A DNA stretch of 64,000 nt from CAYVUB01 sp964454675 (GTDB lineage: Bacteria; Bacteroidota; Bacteroidia; Flavobacteriales; Flavobacteriaceae): assembly GCA_964454675.1 (NCBI GenBank), contig CAYVUB010000004.1, forward strand, positions 74,931-138,930. The letters run 5' to 3'. Shown here in pieces: positions 7,606 to 16,212 of this stretch. Made by a program: the position numbers and the translations under genes. The notes beneath the pieces were generated by a model, which did no database searches, was not told the origin of the DNA, and worked only from the letters and a program-made list of their open reading frames with translations. Position 1 is the stretch's first letter, and every line of letters starts with the position of its first letter.

Positions 7606-8700
7606 TTAGTGATGTTCGTGTTCATGCTCTTCTGTCGCCATACCAAAATAAAGCGCAGAAAGAATTGTAAATATATATGCCTGTATGGCTGTTACTACAA
7701 TCTCGATAACTACTATAAATAATGAGAATGCAATAGAAACCGGCGCAATAGCAATTGTTTTAAAGATAAATATTAAAGACATCAATGCCAGTACGATGAT
7801 GTGTCCTGCGGTGATGTTGGCAAAAAGTCGTATCATCAGTGAAATTGGTTTGGTAAAAATACCTACCAGTTCTATTGGCATCAGGAATATTTTCATTGGC
7901 ACAGGAACGCCCGGCATCCAGAAAATGTGTTTCCAGTAATCTTTATTTCCGCTAAACGTTGTGATGATAAATGTAAACAACGCCATGGTCATGGTAAAAG
8001 CGATGTTTCCGGTAAGGTTAGCTCCGTTAAGAATAGGAATCAATCCAAAAATGTTGTTAATCCATATAAAGAAAAACACGGTAAGCAAATACGGCATGTA
8101 GCGTTTGTATTTTTTCTCGCCAATCATTGGCTTGGCAATCTCATCACGTATAAAAAGGATGATAGGCTCTACGAAACCGGCAACGCCTTTTGGGACGTAA
8201 TTTTTTTGTTTTTTATAGCCTTTGGCGACAGTTAAAAATATCAAGAACAGCACAATAACCGATACCCACATCATAAATACGTTTTTTGTGATAGAAATAT
8301 CCCATGGTTTTTGTGCATTTGCGGGATGACCTTCGGCATCAAGAACCAAAGCGGTTTCGCCGGCGTTCAATTGATATACTTTTTCGTGATAATTGACAAA
8401 TTTTCCGCCGTTTTTTTCTACAACTACTTTACCGTCATAATCGTGATGAAAAGCCGAAGACATAAATGTTGTAAGACCATTGTCTGTCCATAAAATCACA
8501 GGAAGCGGAATAGACACTGCGTGTCCGTTAATATCTATGATGTGAAAGCCGTAACCGTCTTTAACGTGATGCATAATCATTTTTTTAGCATCAAATTCTT
8601 TTTCAGGCTGAACATCAGTTTTTTCTGATGCAAAAGATACCAGCGAAAATGCGAAAAACAGTACAGAAAAAACGGTGTTCTTAAAGGTGGTTAATGACAT
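7606..8700 (-). CDS. atpB: ATP synthase F0 subunit a
   Basis: Stator channel protein that guides protons to the c ring. The 364 residues are longer than the roughly 270 of E. coli: a signal-like segment (residues 1-25) and a soluble N-terminal domain to about residue 140 precede the membrane domain, as is usual in this phylum. The essential arginine is Arg291 in LMIRLFANITAGH. The C-terminus is histidine- and glutamate-rich. It is the first gene downstream of a near-perfect promoter and probably leads the atpBEFHAG transcript. Confidence 0.97.
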   Translation of the reverse strand: MSLTTFKNTVFSVLFFAFSLVSFASEKTDVQPEKEFDAKKMIMHHVKDGYGFHIIDINGHAVSIPLPVILWTDNGLTTFMSSAFHHDYDGKVVVEKNGGKFVNYHEKVYQLNAGETALVLDAEGHPANAQKPWDISITKNVFMMWVSVIVLFLIFLTVAKGYKKQKNYVPKGVAGFVEPIILFIRDEIAKPMIGEKKYKRYMPYLLTVFFFIWINNIFGLIPILNGANLTGNIAFTMTMALFTFIITTFSGNKDYWKHIFWMPGVPVPMKIFLMPIELVGIFTKPISLMIRLFANITAGHIIVLALMSLIFIFKTIAIAPVSIAFSLFIVVIEIVVTAIQAYIFTILSALYFGMATEEHEHEHH

Positions 8701-8738
8701 TCTGTTATGATTAAAAATACCTTGCTTTAAATTCCGTG

Positions 8739-8769
8739 CAAATGTACATACATTATGCGAATTGACAAA
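8739..8769 (-). promoter_or_regulatory. Bacteroidetes-type promoter for atpB
   Basis: On the minus strand TTTG (8769-8766), 19 nt, then TACATTTG (8746-8739), an exact match to the -33/-7 pattern TTTG...TAnnTTTG described for Bacteroides and Flavobacterium housekeeping sigma. The predicted start point leaves a leader of about 30 nt before the atpB ATG. This indicates that atpB-atpG can be transcribed apart from the bactofilin/atpZ genes upstream. Confidence 0.7.
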
Positions 8770-8821
8770 TTATATTTTTATCATTATTAACAGAATACAT
8801 TTTACGGCAAATGCCTGCTAA

Positions 8822-9223
8822 TTACGGCTTTTGTCTTAAAAATTGGGTAATGGTGTAAATTTCAAATGCCAGATAGAGAAAATACGGAATGAAAAAATTA
8901 ATTGTATCGGGTTGTTTTTTTTCTAAATCGGACAAAATCAACGGTAATAAAAATAAAATTGCAAGAATCATTTTTAAAATAGTGCTACCTAAAAAAATGT
9001 TTAAAATTTCTTTTTTGCCCTTGGAATGTTGATAATTGACAATTGTAAATATAAGTGTCGCTACAATCGTATGAAATATATAAATATGCCAAAGCGGAAA
9101 AAATAATTCTACCGTCCCAGCAAAGTGAAATATCATATAAGAATGTAATCCCCACAACAAAAGCCCGAAAGCTAAACAAGCGGCAAGAAATGTAATTTGA
9201 TTTTTAATAAAAATCCGGTTCAT
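8822..9223 (-). CDS. Small four-helix membrane protein, DUF6168-like
   Basis: A 133-residue protein with four hydrophobic helices (about residues 10-32, 40-62, 73-100 and 108-127) and a basic C-terminus. It matches my memory of the flavobacterial DUF6168 family, always beside ATP synthase genes; no function is known. Its ATG overlaps the stop of atpZ as ATGA (9220-9223), so the two are translationally coupled. By position it may be an AtpI-like assembly factor or ion channel; this is inference only. Confidence 0.6.
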   Translation of the reverse strand: MNRIFIKNQITFLAACLAFGLLLWGLHSYMIFHFAGTVELFFPLWHIYIFHTIVATLIFTIVNYQHSKGKKEILNIFLGSTILKMILAILFLLPLILSDLEKKQPDTINFFIPYFLYLAFEIYTITQFLRQKP

Positions 9224-9474
9224 AAGTCACGATTGTCTTTTGATGCTGCAATAATACTCCGAATAACGTAAAAAACAGCAAGAATTACAGATGATAAAGA
9301 AAAAATAATGGTAAATACCTTGTTGTCCTTATTAAAATGCTCATCGAGTTTTACTCCTGCAAAAGTTCCCAAGCCTATAATCGCAAACATTTGAATGGCT
9401 ATGCCGGAATATCTTGCATAAGCACTAAGCGAGGCGCTCTTTTTCGATACTTTGTTGTTGGGTTGTTGTGCCAT
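9220..9474 (-). CDS. AtpZ/AtpI-family ATP synthase accessory protein
   Basis: An 84-residue protein with a polar N-terminus and two membrane helices (about 25-43 and 53-74), carrying the family pattern YSGIAIQM...GTFAGVKLDEHF. Relatives (AtpZ/AtpI) sit at the head of atp operons, assist c-ring assembly and have been linked to magnesium or calcium entry. The ATG start gives a 50-nt overlap with the bactofilin gene; the only other internal Met falls within the first helix, so the overlap appears real. Confidence 0.8.
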   Translation of the reverse strand: MAQQPNNKVSKKSASLSAYARYSGIAIQMFAIIGLGTFAGVKLDEHFNKDNKVFTIIFSLSSVILAVFYVIRSIIAASKDNRDL

Positions 9475-9823
9475 TGCTCAACTCTTTTACTGCGCCTTTC
9501 ATCACACAGGTTGCGTTAAATGTTGCGCCGGGTTCTACGGCAAGCTTACCTACGGCTACTTCGCCTTCTACATACGCCGAAGCTCTTAATGACAACGTGT
9601 CGCTGAGCATTAACTTGCCGGTAAATTTACCTTCAATATCGGCATTGGTGCTTTTTAAAGTGCCGTTTACAAGACCTGTTCTGCCTATGACAACCTTACC
9701 CGGCGTTTTTATATTGCCCTGTATGGTGCCTTCTATTCTAAAATCGCCATCGCTAATGATGTCGCCTGTGATGGTTGTTCCTTTTGCAATGGTGTTTTGC
9801 TGTGTTGATGTTTCTGCTGCCAT
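9425..9823 (-). CDS. Bactofilin (polymer-forming cytoskeletal protein)
   Basis: A 132-residue protein whose central part (about residues 12-105) is the bactofilin right-handed beta-helix: regular short strands such as GDFRIEGTIQGNI, KVVIGRTGLVNGTL, ADIEGKFTGKL. Bactofilins form nucleotide-free filaments near the inner membrane and organise wall synthesis or envelope machines. Flanking tails are polar and disordered. It lies 39 nt after the SprE-like gene and overlaps atpZ by 50 nt, so the three could be co-transcribed. Confidence 0.93.
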   Translation of the reverse strand: MAAETSTQQNTIAKGTTITGDIISDGDFRIEGTIQGNIKTPGKVVIGRTGLVNGTLKSTNADIEGKFTGKLMLSDTLSLRASAYVEGEVAVGKLAVEPGATFNATCVMKGAVKELSNGTTTQQQSIEKERLA

Positions 9824-9862
9824 AGTTCTGTTGTTTTAGTTGGAAGAAAACATTGATAATTT

Positions 9863-12481
9863 TTATTGAGCCTCTAAATACTCGTTGAGATTTTTATGCA
9901 TTTGTACGATTTCATAATTAGGTGACGAAACCGAAAAAAACGGCCGGTTAATAGGTTTGCGTTTATCTTTTTTATCTCTGATTTGCTCCAGAATTTCGGC
10001 AAATCCTTTTGCGCCTTCAATACTTTTTAATCCGTGTACTACTACAAAGGTGGTTTTAGCATCATAAAAATCTACAGACGTGCTTAGATCAAAATACCTC
10101 ACTTTAGCAACTTCTTCATTTAAACGTGCTACAAACTCCGGAATTTCTTCTTTTTCATTGGTTGTAAACGGATAAATTACATTGAAATTTTTGGGTGTTG
10201 CATCATCAACAAACTCCTTTTTTGCTAATAAAGGAAAGGCTTCTCTGATGATTTCTTCGGCTTTTTTGCCTTCGGGTGAATTAGGATAGGTTAGCGCAGT
10301 ATAATTAACGCCTTCCTTATAGGCTTCAAAACCGTACAGTCGTCCTCTTGCCGATGCTTTTAAGATTTCAAACTTAGGCACAATAGGTTCGCCTTCAAAT
10401 TCAAAAATATACGTTTCACATTCGGCAACGGTTTCCTGATACTGCTGCTGCGCAAACAACCTGTATGTTTTTTCGTATAAACTTTCGGGGCTGTTTTCAT
10501 CTTTTTCTAAACCGGATTGTGGGTTGCGAAGTATCTCGGCATAGCGCGAATCGGGAAAACCGGCAATAATGTTGTTTTTGGCGATTTCGGCTTCATCGTG
10601 TTCATTCAAAAGCACATATAATCTGTATAAATTGTATTGTGATGGCAGTATCAACCGTTCTTCGGGCTGGTTGCTGAGCAGCTTTTTGAACTTGTCTTTT
10701 GACAGCTCATATTCATGAAACTTTTCTTTGTAAATCATTCCCAACTGATAGTATGCAAAGTTGCGTTCTTTTGCCAAACTATCAATAGCTTTTTGGTCGG
10801 TCGGGATTTTTGACACGTAAAACTGAGGGTCAAACCGTTCTTCTTCTGATGCTCCTGCGACAATATCGGTTTCTACTGTGCCTGATGTGGCGGTTCTTGT
10901 ATCAGAAAGCCGCCAGTTATCCTTTAACGAGCGGTTTCCCCAAATTTTTATAAACTCATTTTTACCAAAAGAGACTGTTGTTTGATTGTAAAAATAAAAA
11001 GATCTGCCACCGCCGGGATTACGACGACTGCCACCGCCGGCAATGCTTTCTTCTCTTGAAGCGCCAGCGCCCGCTTTTCTAATACCGGCATCACTCATTG
11101 CAAAATTATTTTTATCACCGGTAATTAACCCTGTTTCATTTCGTTTGGCAGCTTCTTCTCTTTCTTTTAGTTCTTCTGCTTCTTTCTTGAGTTTATCAAC
11201 ATACGCTGTAAATACGGCAAGCCGGTCTTCATCTGATAAGCTTACCAGATTTAAAATACTGTCGTTTGCCTGTGCAATGCCCTCGTAAAAAATCACATCG
11301 TCCAGATTTTCACGTTTTTTCTTTATAACTCTGTATGGTTTTGTGTTAATTGTGAGGTTTGTCATGGTACTGTCATAATAAGCACCTGCTTTGCGGTATT
11401 CTGCCCTGTCAAAACTCATGTCTCCAAGCGTACCGTAATTGATAGATTTAAGTTGTTTGTCTGCCGATTGTGCACGTAATGATTTATTGTAGTACGCTAT
11501 TGCCAAAGAATCTGCGCTGTTACTTTTATGGTATTCGGCAATGCGGTGGTATATTTTATCCAGAAACGGACGGTTCTCGCGATCTTCTTCCAAATCTGCC
11601 AAATATTCTGTAAACTCAAGTTTATTGCCTGTTTCGAGGTCAAAATTTGCGGCTTTTGCCAAGTGTGCGTTGATGTAGTATGCTCTCGGGATTTTTCGGT
11701 GCATTTCTATTACGGCATCAAACGCCATATTGGCACTGTCTTTTTTTCCAAATTCATTATACAACTGCCCTATGATGTAATTAAAACGTGCTTTTTCGTG
11801 ATGCTTTTTGGTGGTTTTTGCTGCAATGGCAAGTTGTACCAATGCGCTGTCTTTTGCTTCAATATTAACATAAGCCTGCGCCATGGCGGCATTGGCATCT
11901 GCAAGGATTTGAGGTTCTAACTGCTCTTGCTCAATGAGGCGTTTTAAATTTTTGATAGCCAGTTCATTATTTTCAAGGCGCATATTGGTTTTTTCGCGCC
12001 ATACTTTGGCTTCGTTTATCTTGTCGCTTGACGGATATTTAAAAAGAATGTAGTTAAATGCTTCAAGCGAAGGTACAAAGCGCTGGTCAAAATAACGGGC
12101 TTTACCAAGCAGTAAATAGGCTTCGTCTATCTGCGGATTTTTCTCTTTTCCCTGAATGTTCATGCCATGCGTTTGCACGGCTTTAATGGCTTTTTCTTCG
12201 GCACGTTGAAAATCGGAATTTTTAGCTTGCCCCGGAAGCATCACATCTTCTGAAACCTGCATACGCTCTACAGGCAGCAGCTCCCAATAGTTATCGGTAA
12301 ATGCATCATCAACAGATGCTCTCCCTTTATCAAGTGCCAGATAACCATTGTACAAAACGTTATATTTTGTAGCCATGGCATGGAAATTCCTATTGATAAA
12401 CTTGTCTTTTTTGCGTGAACAGCTCGTTGCTATAAGTGCTGTAAAAACAAGTAAACCTATAATTTTAAAAGATGTTTTCAA
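9863..12481 (-). CDS. TPR lipoprotein, SprE/PorW-like (type IX secretion, gliding)
   Basis: An 872-residue protein with a lipoprotein signal (LVFTALIATSC, Cys21) and many tetratricopeptide-like helices (for example around DEAYLLLGKARYFDQRFVPSLEAFNYIL and RFNYIIGQLYNEFGKKDSANMAFDAV). Length, architecture and C-terminal region match SprE of Flavobacterium johnsoniae and PorW of Porphyromonas, needed for type IX secretion and gliding. Assignment rests on recognition rather than alignment. The start is TTG (12479-12481): an in-frame TAA lies five codons upstream and the signal peptide begins exactly there. A glycine/arginine-rich low-complexity stretch lies near residue 480. Confidence 0.8.
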   Translation of the reverse strand: MKTSFKIIGLLVFTALIATSCSRKKDKFINRNFHAMATKYNVLYNGYLALDKGRASVDDAFTDNYWELLPVERMQVSEDVMLPGQAKNSDFQRAEEKAIKAVQTHGMNIQGKEKNPQIDEAYLLLGKARYFDQRFVPSLEAFNYILFKYPSSDKINEAKVWREKTNMRLENNELAIKNLKRLIEQEQLEPQILADANAAMAQAYVNIEAKDSALVQLAIAAKTTKKHHEKARFNYIIGQLYNEFGKKDSANMAFDAVIEMHRKIPRAYYINAHLAKAANFDLETGNKLEFTEYLADLEEDRENRPFLDKIYHRIAEYHKSNSADSLAIAYYNKSLRAQSADKQLKSINYGTLGDMSFDRAEYRKAGAYYDSTMTNLTINTKPYRVIKKKRENLDDVIFYEGIAQANDSILNLVSLSDEDRLAVFTAYVDKLKKEAEELKEREEAAKRNETGLITGDKNNFAMSDAGIRKAGAGASREESIAGGGSRRNPGGGRSFYFYNQTTVSFGKNEFIKIWGNRSLKDNWRLSDTRTATSGTVETDIVAGASEEERFDPQFYVSKIPTDQKAIDSLAKERNFAYYQLGMIYKEKFHEYELSKDKFKKLLSNQPEERLILPSQYNLYRLYVLLNEHDEAEIAKNNIIAGFPDSRYAEILRNPQSGLEKDENSPESLYEKTYRLFAQQQYQETVAECETYIFEFEGEPIVPKFEILKASARGRLYGFEAYKEGVNYTALTYPNSPEGKKAEEIIREAFPLLAKKEFVDDATPKNFNVIYPFTTNEKEEIPEFVARLNEEVAKVRYFDLSTSVDFYDAKTTFVVVHGLKSIEGAKGFAEILEQIRDKKDKRKPINRPFFSVSSPNYEIVQMHKNLNEYLEAQ

Positions 12482-12583
12482 CGTTGGTTGTATTATTTAT
12501 AGATAACTAAAAACAACTGCAAATAGTATGCACCGGTGTAAAAATAAGCATCTTTTTGTATTATTGAAGAAAAATACGCCTAT

Positions 12584-12614
12584 TTCTCGCAAAGGCGCAG
12601 AGGCGCAAAGTTTT
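12584..12614. repeat. Short interspersed CGCAAAGG-type repeat
   Basis: Three near-identical 8-nt units, CGCAAAGG-CGCAGAGG-CGCAAAG, in the gap between the ABC ATPase gene and the SprE-like gene (12482-12658). I recognise this GCAAAGGCGCAAAG type as a scattered intergenic repeat in Bacteroidetes; only one copy is seen here, so its genome frequency is unproven. Confidence 0.45.
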
Positions 12615-12658
12615 CAAATAATATAAATACATCTAAACTTTTAAAAACTATTAAAAAA

Positions 12659-13354
12659 TTAGCCTGCAAAATGCGCTTCGAGCTCACTTAACGTTGCTTC
12701 GCCGGTTGCCAGATCTTTAATTACCTGTCCTTTTTGCAATACCACGATACGTTCGCAAACATCGGTAACGTGCATTAAATCGTGGCTGGAAATTAAAACG
12801 GTAACGCCTTTGGTTTCTGCGAGGTTTTTGATGATTTGCTTTAAGCGTATTTGTGTTGTAGGGTCTAAGTTTGCAAACGGTTCGTCCAGAATAATAATTT
12901 CGGGGTTGCCTATAAGTGCCGCTATAATGCCGGCTTTTTTCTGGTTTCCTTTACTAAAATCACGTAAGTATTTTTTCTGTTTTAAAATTTCGCCGTGGAA
13001 AAAATCTTCAAACTGAGCTACAAACGCGTCAACATCGGCTCTGTTTTGACCTCTCAATTCGCCTATAAAATAAAAGTATTCTTCCGGGGTTAAGTAGCCT
13101 ATTAAAAAGCTTTCATCAATAAACGCCGATGTAAACGGCTTCCAGTTTTCGCTATTGCTTACAACAATGTCGTTGCTTGTGATGTGCCCGGTTGTAGGCT
13201 GGATTAAATCTAACAGCAAACTGAAGAAAGTGGTTTTTCCGGCGCCGTTATTTCCTACCAATCCAAAACTTTGACCTTTGGGAATATGTAAGTTTTCGAT
13301 GTTTAAAACGGTTGTGCTGCCGTATGTTTTTGAAAGGTTTGTTGCTTGTATCAT
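12659..13354 (-). CDS. ABC transporter ATP-binding protein
   Basis: A 231-residue nucleotide-binding subunit with Walker A GNNGAGKTT (residues 34-42), Walker B IIILDEP (153-159), the switch histidine in SSHD, and a degenerate signature FSKGNQ (133-138) in place of LSGGQ, a common form in ABC-2 type exporters. It starts 12 nt after the permease gene and forms with it a two-gene exporter of unknown substrate. Confidence 0.93.
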   Translation of the reverse strand: MIQATNLSKTYGSTTVLNIENLHIPKGQSFGLVGNNGAGKTTFFSLLLDLIQPTTGHITSNDIVVSNSENWKPFTSAFIDESFLIGYLTPEEYFYFIGELRGQNRADVDAFVAQFEDFFHGEILKQKKYLRDFSKGNQKKAGIIAALIGNPEIIILDEPFANLDPTTQIRLKQIIKNLAETKGVTVLISSHDLMHVTDVCERIVVLQKGQVIKDLATGEATLSELEAHFAG

Positions 13355-13366
13355 AATACTGTGTTT

Positions 13367-14848
13367 TTAACTGTCCTGGCCAAAAGCCTCTATCATTTTA
13401 TATTTTGAATCTAAGTATTTTTGGGTAATTACAGGCATTATTTTCTTATGTAATACAATACCGGCAATACCTAATACTGTTAACACCAAGCAGCCTGTTT
13501 CAAAACCTGCAATGGCGTAGGTAATTCCAAATATGGCAAGTGGCAGCAACATCAACGGAATGCCTATGAGCCACTGCATGGCGCCTGTACCCTGATAATT
13601 GAATGCCGCACGCTGGTTTAAATCTATTTTCTTTCGGTTATAAGCACCTCCATACATAATAACATGAGTGTTGACGCCTATGTTGTAAACCGCAGCGGCA
13701 AAATGTGCCAATAAAATATGCCAACCAAAATATACGTAAGGAATGCTCAATATGAATAAAATCACGACACTTAATGCCATTAATGTAAACTTTGATTTTA
13801 AGTAATTCTCATACTTAATATTCTGGCTCATCAGCATTTTATAGTAACCGCTGTCCCATGCCGGAATGAACTGTCCGAAATTGATAAGAAAAATACCGGT
13901 CACAAAAATTCCTACAAAGGCAAAAAACCACGGCATGTCTTTATAAACGGGATTCGGGTAAAAAAACAAGCCGTAAAGTAATCCTATTACCAAAATAAAT
14001 ACCGATGAACGCGGACGCTTGTTACGCCAAATCAACTTTAAATCCAGCTGCATAAACGGTGCCAATGCCCCAAAACGATTGGTCCACTCAAGATTGGCTG
14101 CCGATACCTGCTCAACTTTTGATTTTAACGAACTGTCAAAATACAGTTTTGATTTCAACATTTTATAGTTAATTATGTAAAGCGCAATCAAAACAATCGC
14201 CGGAATTATAAGCAGCAACGGCATATTGTACACGGCAGCAACACCACTTGCTACCATATCTTTAAACGGCAGAACATTAAAATAATCTAAAGCAAAAAGC
14301 GCACCCGAAATAACGATAATGGGTAAAAACGACAGTTCTCTTTCGGAAGAAAAATTTTCAATAATAAAATTTAAGAAATTGATAATCAATGTGATGATTA
14401 ACAATAAAACCATCCACGCAACTACAGAACCTACAGGATAGCCGTTTGCCATAAGCATAAAACCGAAAGGCACCACGGCAAAAAGCGGTAAAAAATTAAA
14501 AAACGAAACCGCTGTTTTTCCTAAAACATAATGTACAATCTTACTGCGTTTTACCGGTAATGCCAGTAATGGTTTTGCGGTCATCAAAGGTAATTTCTGC
14601 AAGAAAAAACGCATGAGCAAATCTGTAATAAACCAGTAAAACAAATAAGTGTTAGCAACTTGCAGCGGGTCTTGTGTAGGAAATAATTTTTTTAATATGG
14701 GATACAATGCAATGCCCAAAGCCAAAAACATTACCATAAAATATAAGGCAAAAAGTATTAGCATAATGTTTAATACAATGTTTTTTTGCCAGTAGGAAGA
14801 CCTGAAATACTGCTTCCATTCTAAATTTAAAAAATGCCTAATCTTCAT
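13367..14848 (-). CDS. ABC-2 type transporter permease, DUF5687-like
   Basis: A 493-residue protein with about 10-12 hydrophobic helices in two halves separated by a soluble stretch (residues about 240-290). It partners the ATPase that follows it. I recognise the FLNLEWKQYFRSSYW opening as the flavobacterial DUF5687 type. The start was set at ATG 14846-14848, before the first amphipathic helix; a longer frame upstream lacks any family character. The gene is divergent from the PaaE-like gene, and CAAAATTA at 14881-14888 gives a minus-strand -7 box TAATTTTG. Confidence 0.85.
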   Translation of the reverse strand: MKIRHFLNLEWKQYFRSSYWQKNIVLNIMLILFALYFMVMFLALGIALYPILKKLFPTQDPLQVANTYLFYWFITDLLMRFFLQKLPLMTAKPLLALPVKRSKIVHYVLGKTAVSFFNFLPLFAVVPFGFMLMANGYPVGSVVAWMVLLLIITLIINFLNFIIENFSSERELSFLPIIVISGALFALDYFNVLPFKDMVASGVAAVYNMPLLLIIPAIVLIALYIINYKMLKSKLYFDSSLKSKVEQVSAANLEWTNRFGALAPFMQLDLKLIWRNKRPRSSVFILVIGLLYGLFFYPNPVYKDMPWFFAFVGIFVTGIFLINFGQFIPAWDSGYYKMLMSQNIKYENYLKSKFTLMALSVVILFILSIPYVYFGWHILLAHFAAAVYNIGVNTHVIMYGGAYNRKKIDLNQRAAFNYQGTGAMQWLIGIPLMLLPLAIFGITYAIAGFETGCLVLTVLGIAGIVLHKKIMPVITQKYLDSKYKMIEAFGQDS

Positions 14849-14952
14849 AAAATCCTTGGTTGAGTTTTGTATTAGTAATTCAAAATTACAATTTGTTACA
14901 ATCAAATCCTTATTGCTTTGAATGTTTCTTACTTTTGCAAAAAAAAAAATTA

Positions 14953-16008
14953 ATGGCACAATTTCATAAGCTTACCATAAACGATATAAGAAGAGAAACC
15001 GAAGCCTGTGTGAGCATCAGTTTTCATATACCACAGGATTTACAATCTGATTTTCTGTTTAAAGCAGGTCAATACATTACATTAAAAGCAATTATAAACG
15101 GTGCCGAACTGCGCCGCGATTATTCTATTTGTTCGTCGCCAAACAGCGGTGAACTGCGTGTTGCCGTCAAAGAAGTTGCCGGTGGAACGTTTTCAAAATT
15201 TGCCAATAACAGTTTAAAAACAGGTGATGTCATAGACGTTTCAACACCCAACGGCCGATTTACTTTTGAACCCGATACAAATGCCGTGCGTACCATTGGC
15301 GCTATTGCAGCAGGCAGCGGAATTACACCAATATTGAGTATTGCAAAAACCGTGTTGGAGCAAGAGCCACACAGCACTTTTGCGTTAATTTATGGCAATA
15401 AAACGCCAAAAGATACTGTGTTTTTCAATGAGTTACTGGCACTTAAATCACGCTATAACGACCGTTTTAAACTGCAATTTGTTTACAGCCAAACACAGGA
15501 AAACGGAGCACTTTTTGGGAGAATTGAAAAAAGCACTTTAAACTATATCTTGAAAAATCCATTTCAGGATTTTGTTATCGACATCTTTTATATATGTGGT
15601 CCCGAGGCAATGATACATGTTGCTACCGATGTTTTAAAAGAACGTGGCGTTAACGAATCTAATATAAACTATGAGTTGTTTACAACTGCTGTTTCTACAG
15701 AAGATAACAATGCCCCGGTATATGAAGGAAAAACCCGGATAACCGTCATTCTTGATGATGAAGAAACCACGTTTGTGATGGACCAAAAAAAATCGGTGCT
15801 TGAAGCTGCTTTGGCAGAAAAATTAGATGCGCCTTATTCTTGCCAGGGCGGTATTTGCAGCAGTTGTTTGGCCAGAATTACTGAAGGCGAAGCTACTATG
15901 CGTAAAAATAATATTCTTACCGATGGTGAAGTTGCCGACGGATTGGTACTTACCTGCCAGGCGCATCCTGTAACGGCAACTATTGTCGTGAATTATGACG
16001 ATATTTAA
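14953..16008 (+). CDS. PaaE-like ferredoxin-NAD(P)H reductase
   Basis: A 351-residue fusion of an FAD domain (RDYS at residues 55-58), an NAD(P)-binding domain (GSGITP, 121-126; CGPEAM, 215-220) and a C-terminal plant-type 2Fe-2S ferredoxin with Cys297, Cys302, Cys305 and Cys335. This is the order of PaaE, the reductase of phenylacetyl-CoA epoxidase, but no other paa genes are near, so it may feed a different oxygenase or desaturase. Start at ATG 14953; a -7 box TACTTTTG lies at 14930-14937. It is transcribed away from the ABC operon. Confidence 0.9.
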   Translation: MAQFHKLTINDIRRETEACVSISFHIPQDLQSDFLFKAGQYITLKAIINGAELRRDYSICSSPNSGELRVAVKEVAGGTFSKFANNSLKTGDVIDVSTPNGRFTFEPDTNAVRTIGAIAAGSGITPILSIAKTVLEQEPHSTFALIYGNKTPKDTVFFNELLALKSRYNDRFKLQFVYSQTQENGALFGRIEKSTLNYILKNPFQDFVIDIFYICGPEAMIHVATDVLKERGVNESNINYELFTTAVSTEDNNAPVYEGKTRITVILDDEETTFVMDQKKSVLEAALAEKLDAPYSCQGGICSSCLARITEGEATMRKNNILTDGEVADGLVLTCQAHPVTATIVVNYDDI

Positions 16009-16183
16009 GACAAAAAAGATACGGTTAATCCGAATAAATTGATTTTTATCGTTAAAAACAATTGTTTTGTCGAAAATTGTATAAATATTCTTACTTAGTG
16101 TTGTGCTTGTTTTTTAAATAATAATACTTTCGGGTGATTTTTACGTTATTTATTGGGATTTATCTATTAAACGTAAGTCAAGG

Positions 16184-16206
16184 AAAGGTTGCCGCAAGCA
16201 ACCTTT
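16184..16206. terminator. Bidirectional hairpin terminator
   Basis: AAAGGTTGC pairs with GCAACCTTT over CGCAA and is followed on the plus strand by TT-ATTTTT. It lies between the convergent PaaE-like gene and the family 9 glycosyltransferase gene and could end both. The rest of 16009-16183 shows no other clear structure. Confidence 0.75.
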
Positions 16207-16212
16207 TTATTT

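Noticed and set aside
11528..11920. 130-codon plus-strand frame inside the SprE-like gene
   Set aside because: It is antisense to a well-supported TPR lipoprotein gene, and its translation has no family character.
14849..14959. Longer N-terminus of the ABC permease
   Set aside because: The 37 added residues overlap the divergent promoter region and the start of the PaaE-like gene, and the family begins at the chosen Met.
16140..16183. TTACGTT/AACGTAA inverted repeat as an operator
   Set aside because: The arms are 7 bp with a long gap in AT-rich DNA between convergent genes, which is not a promoter setting.
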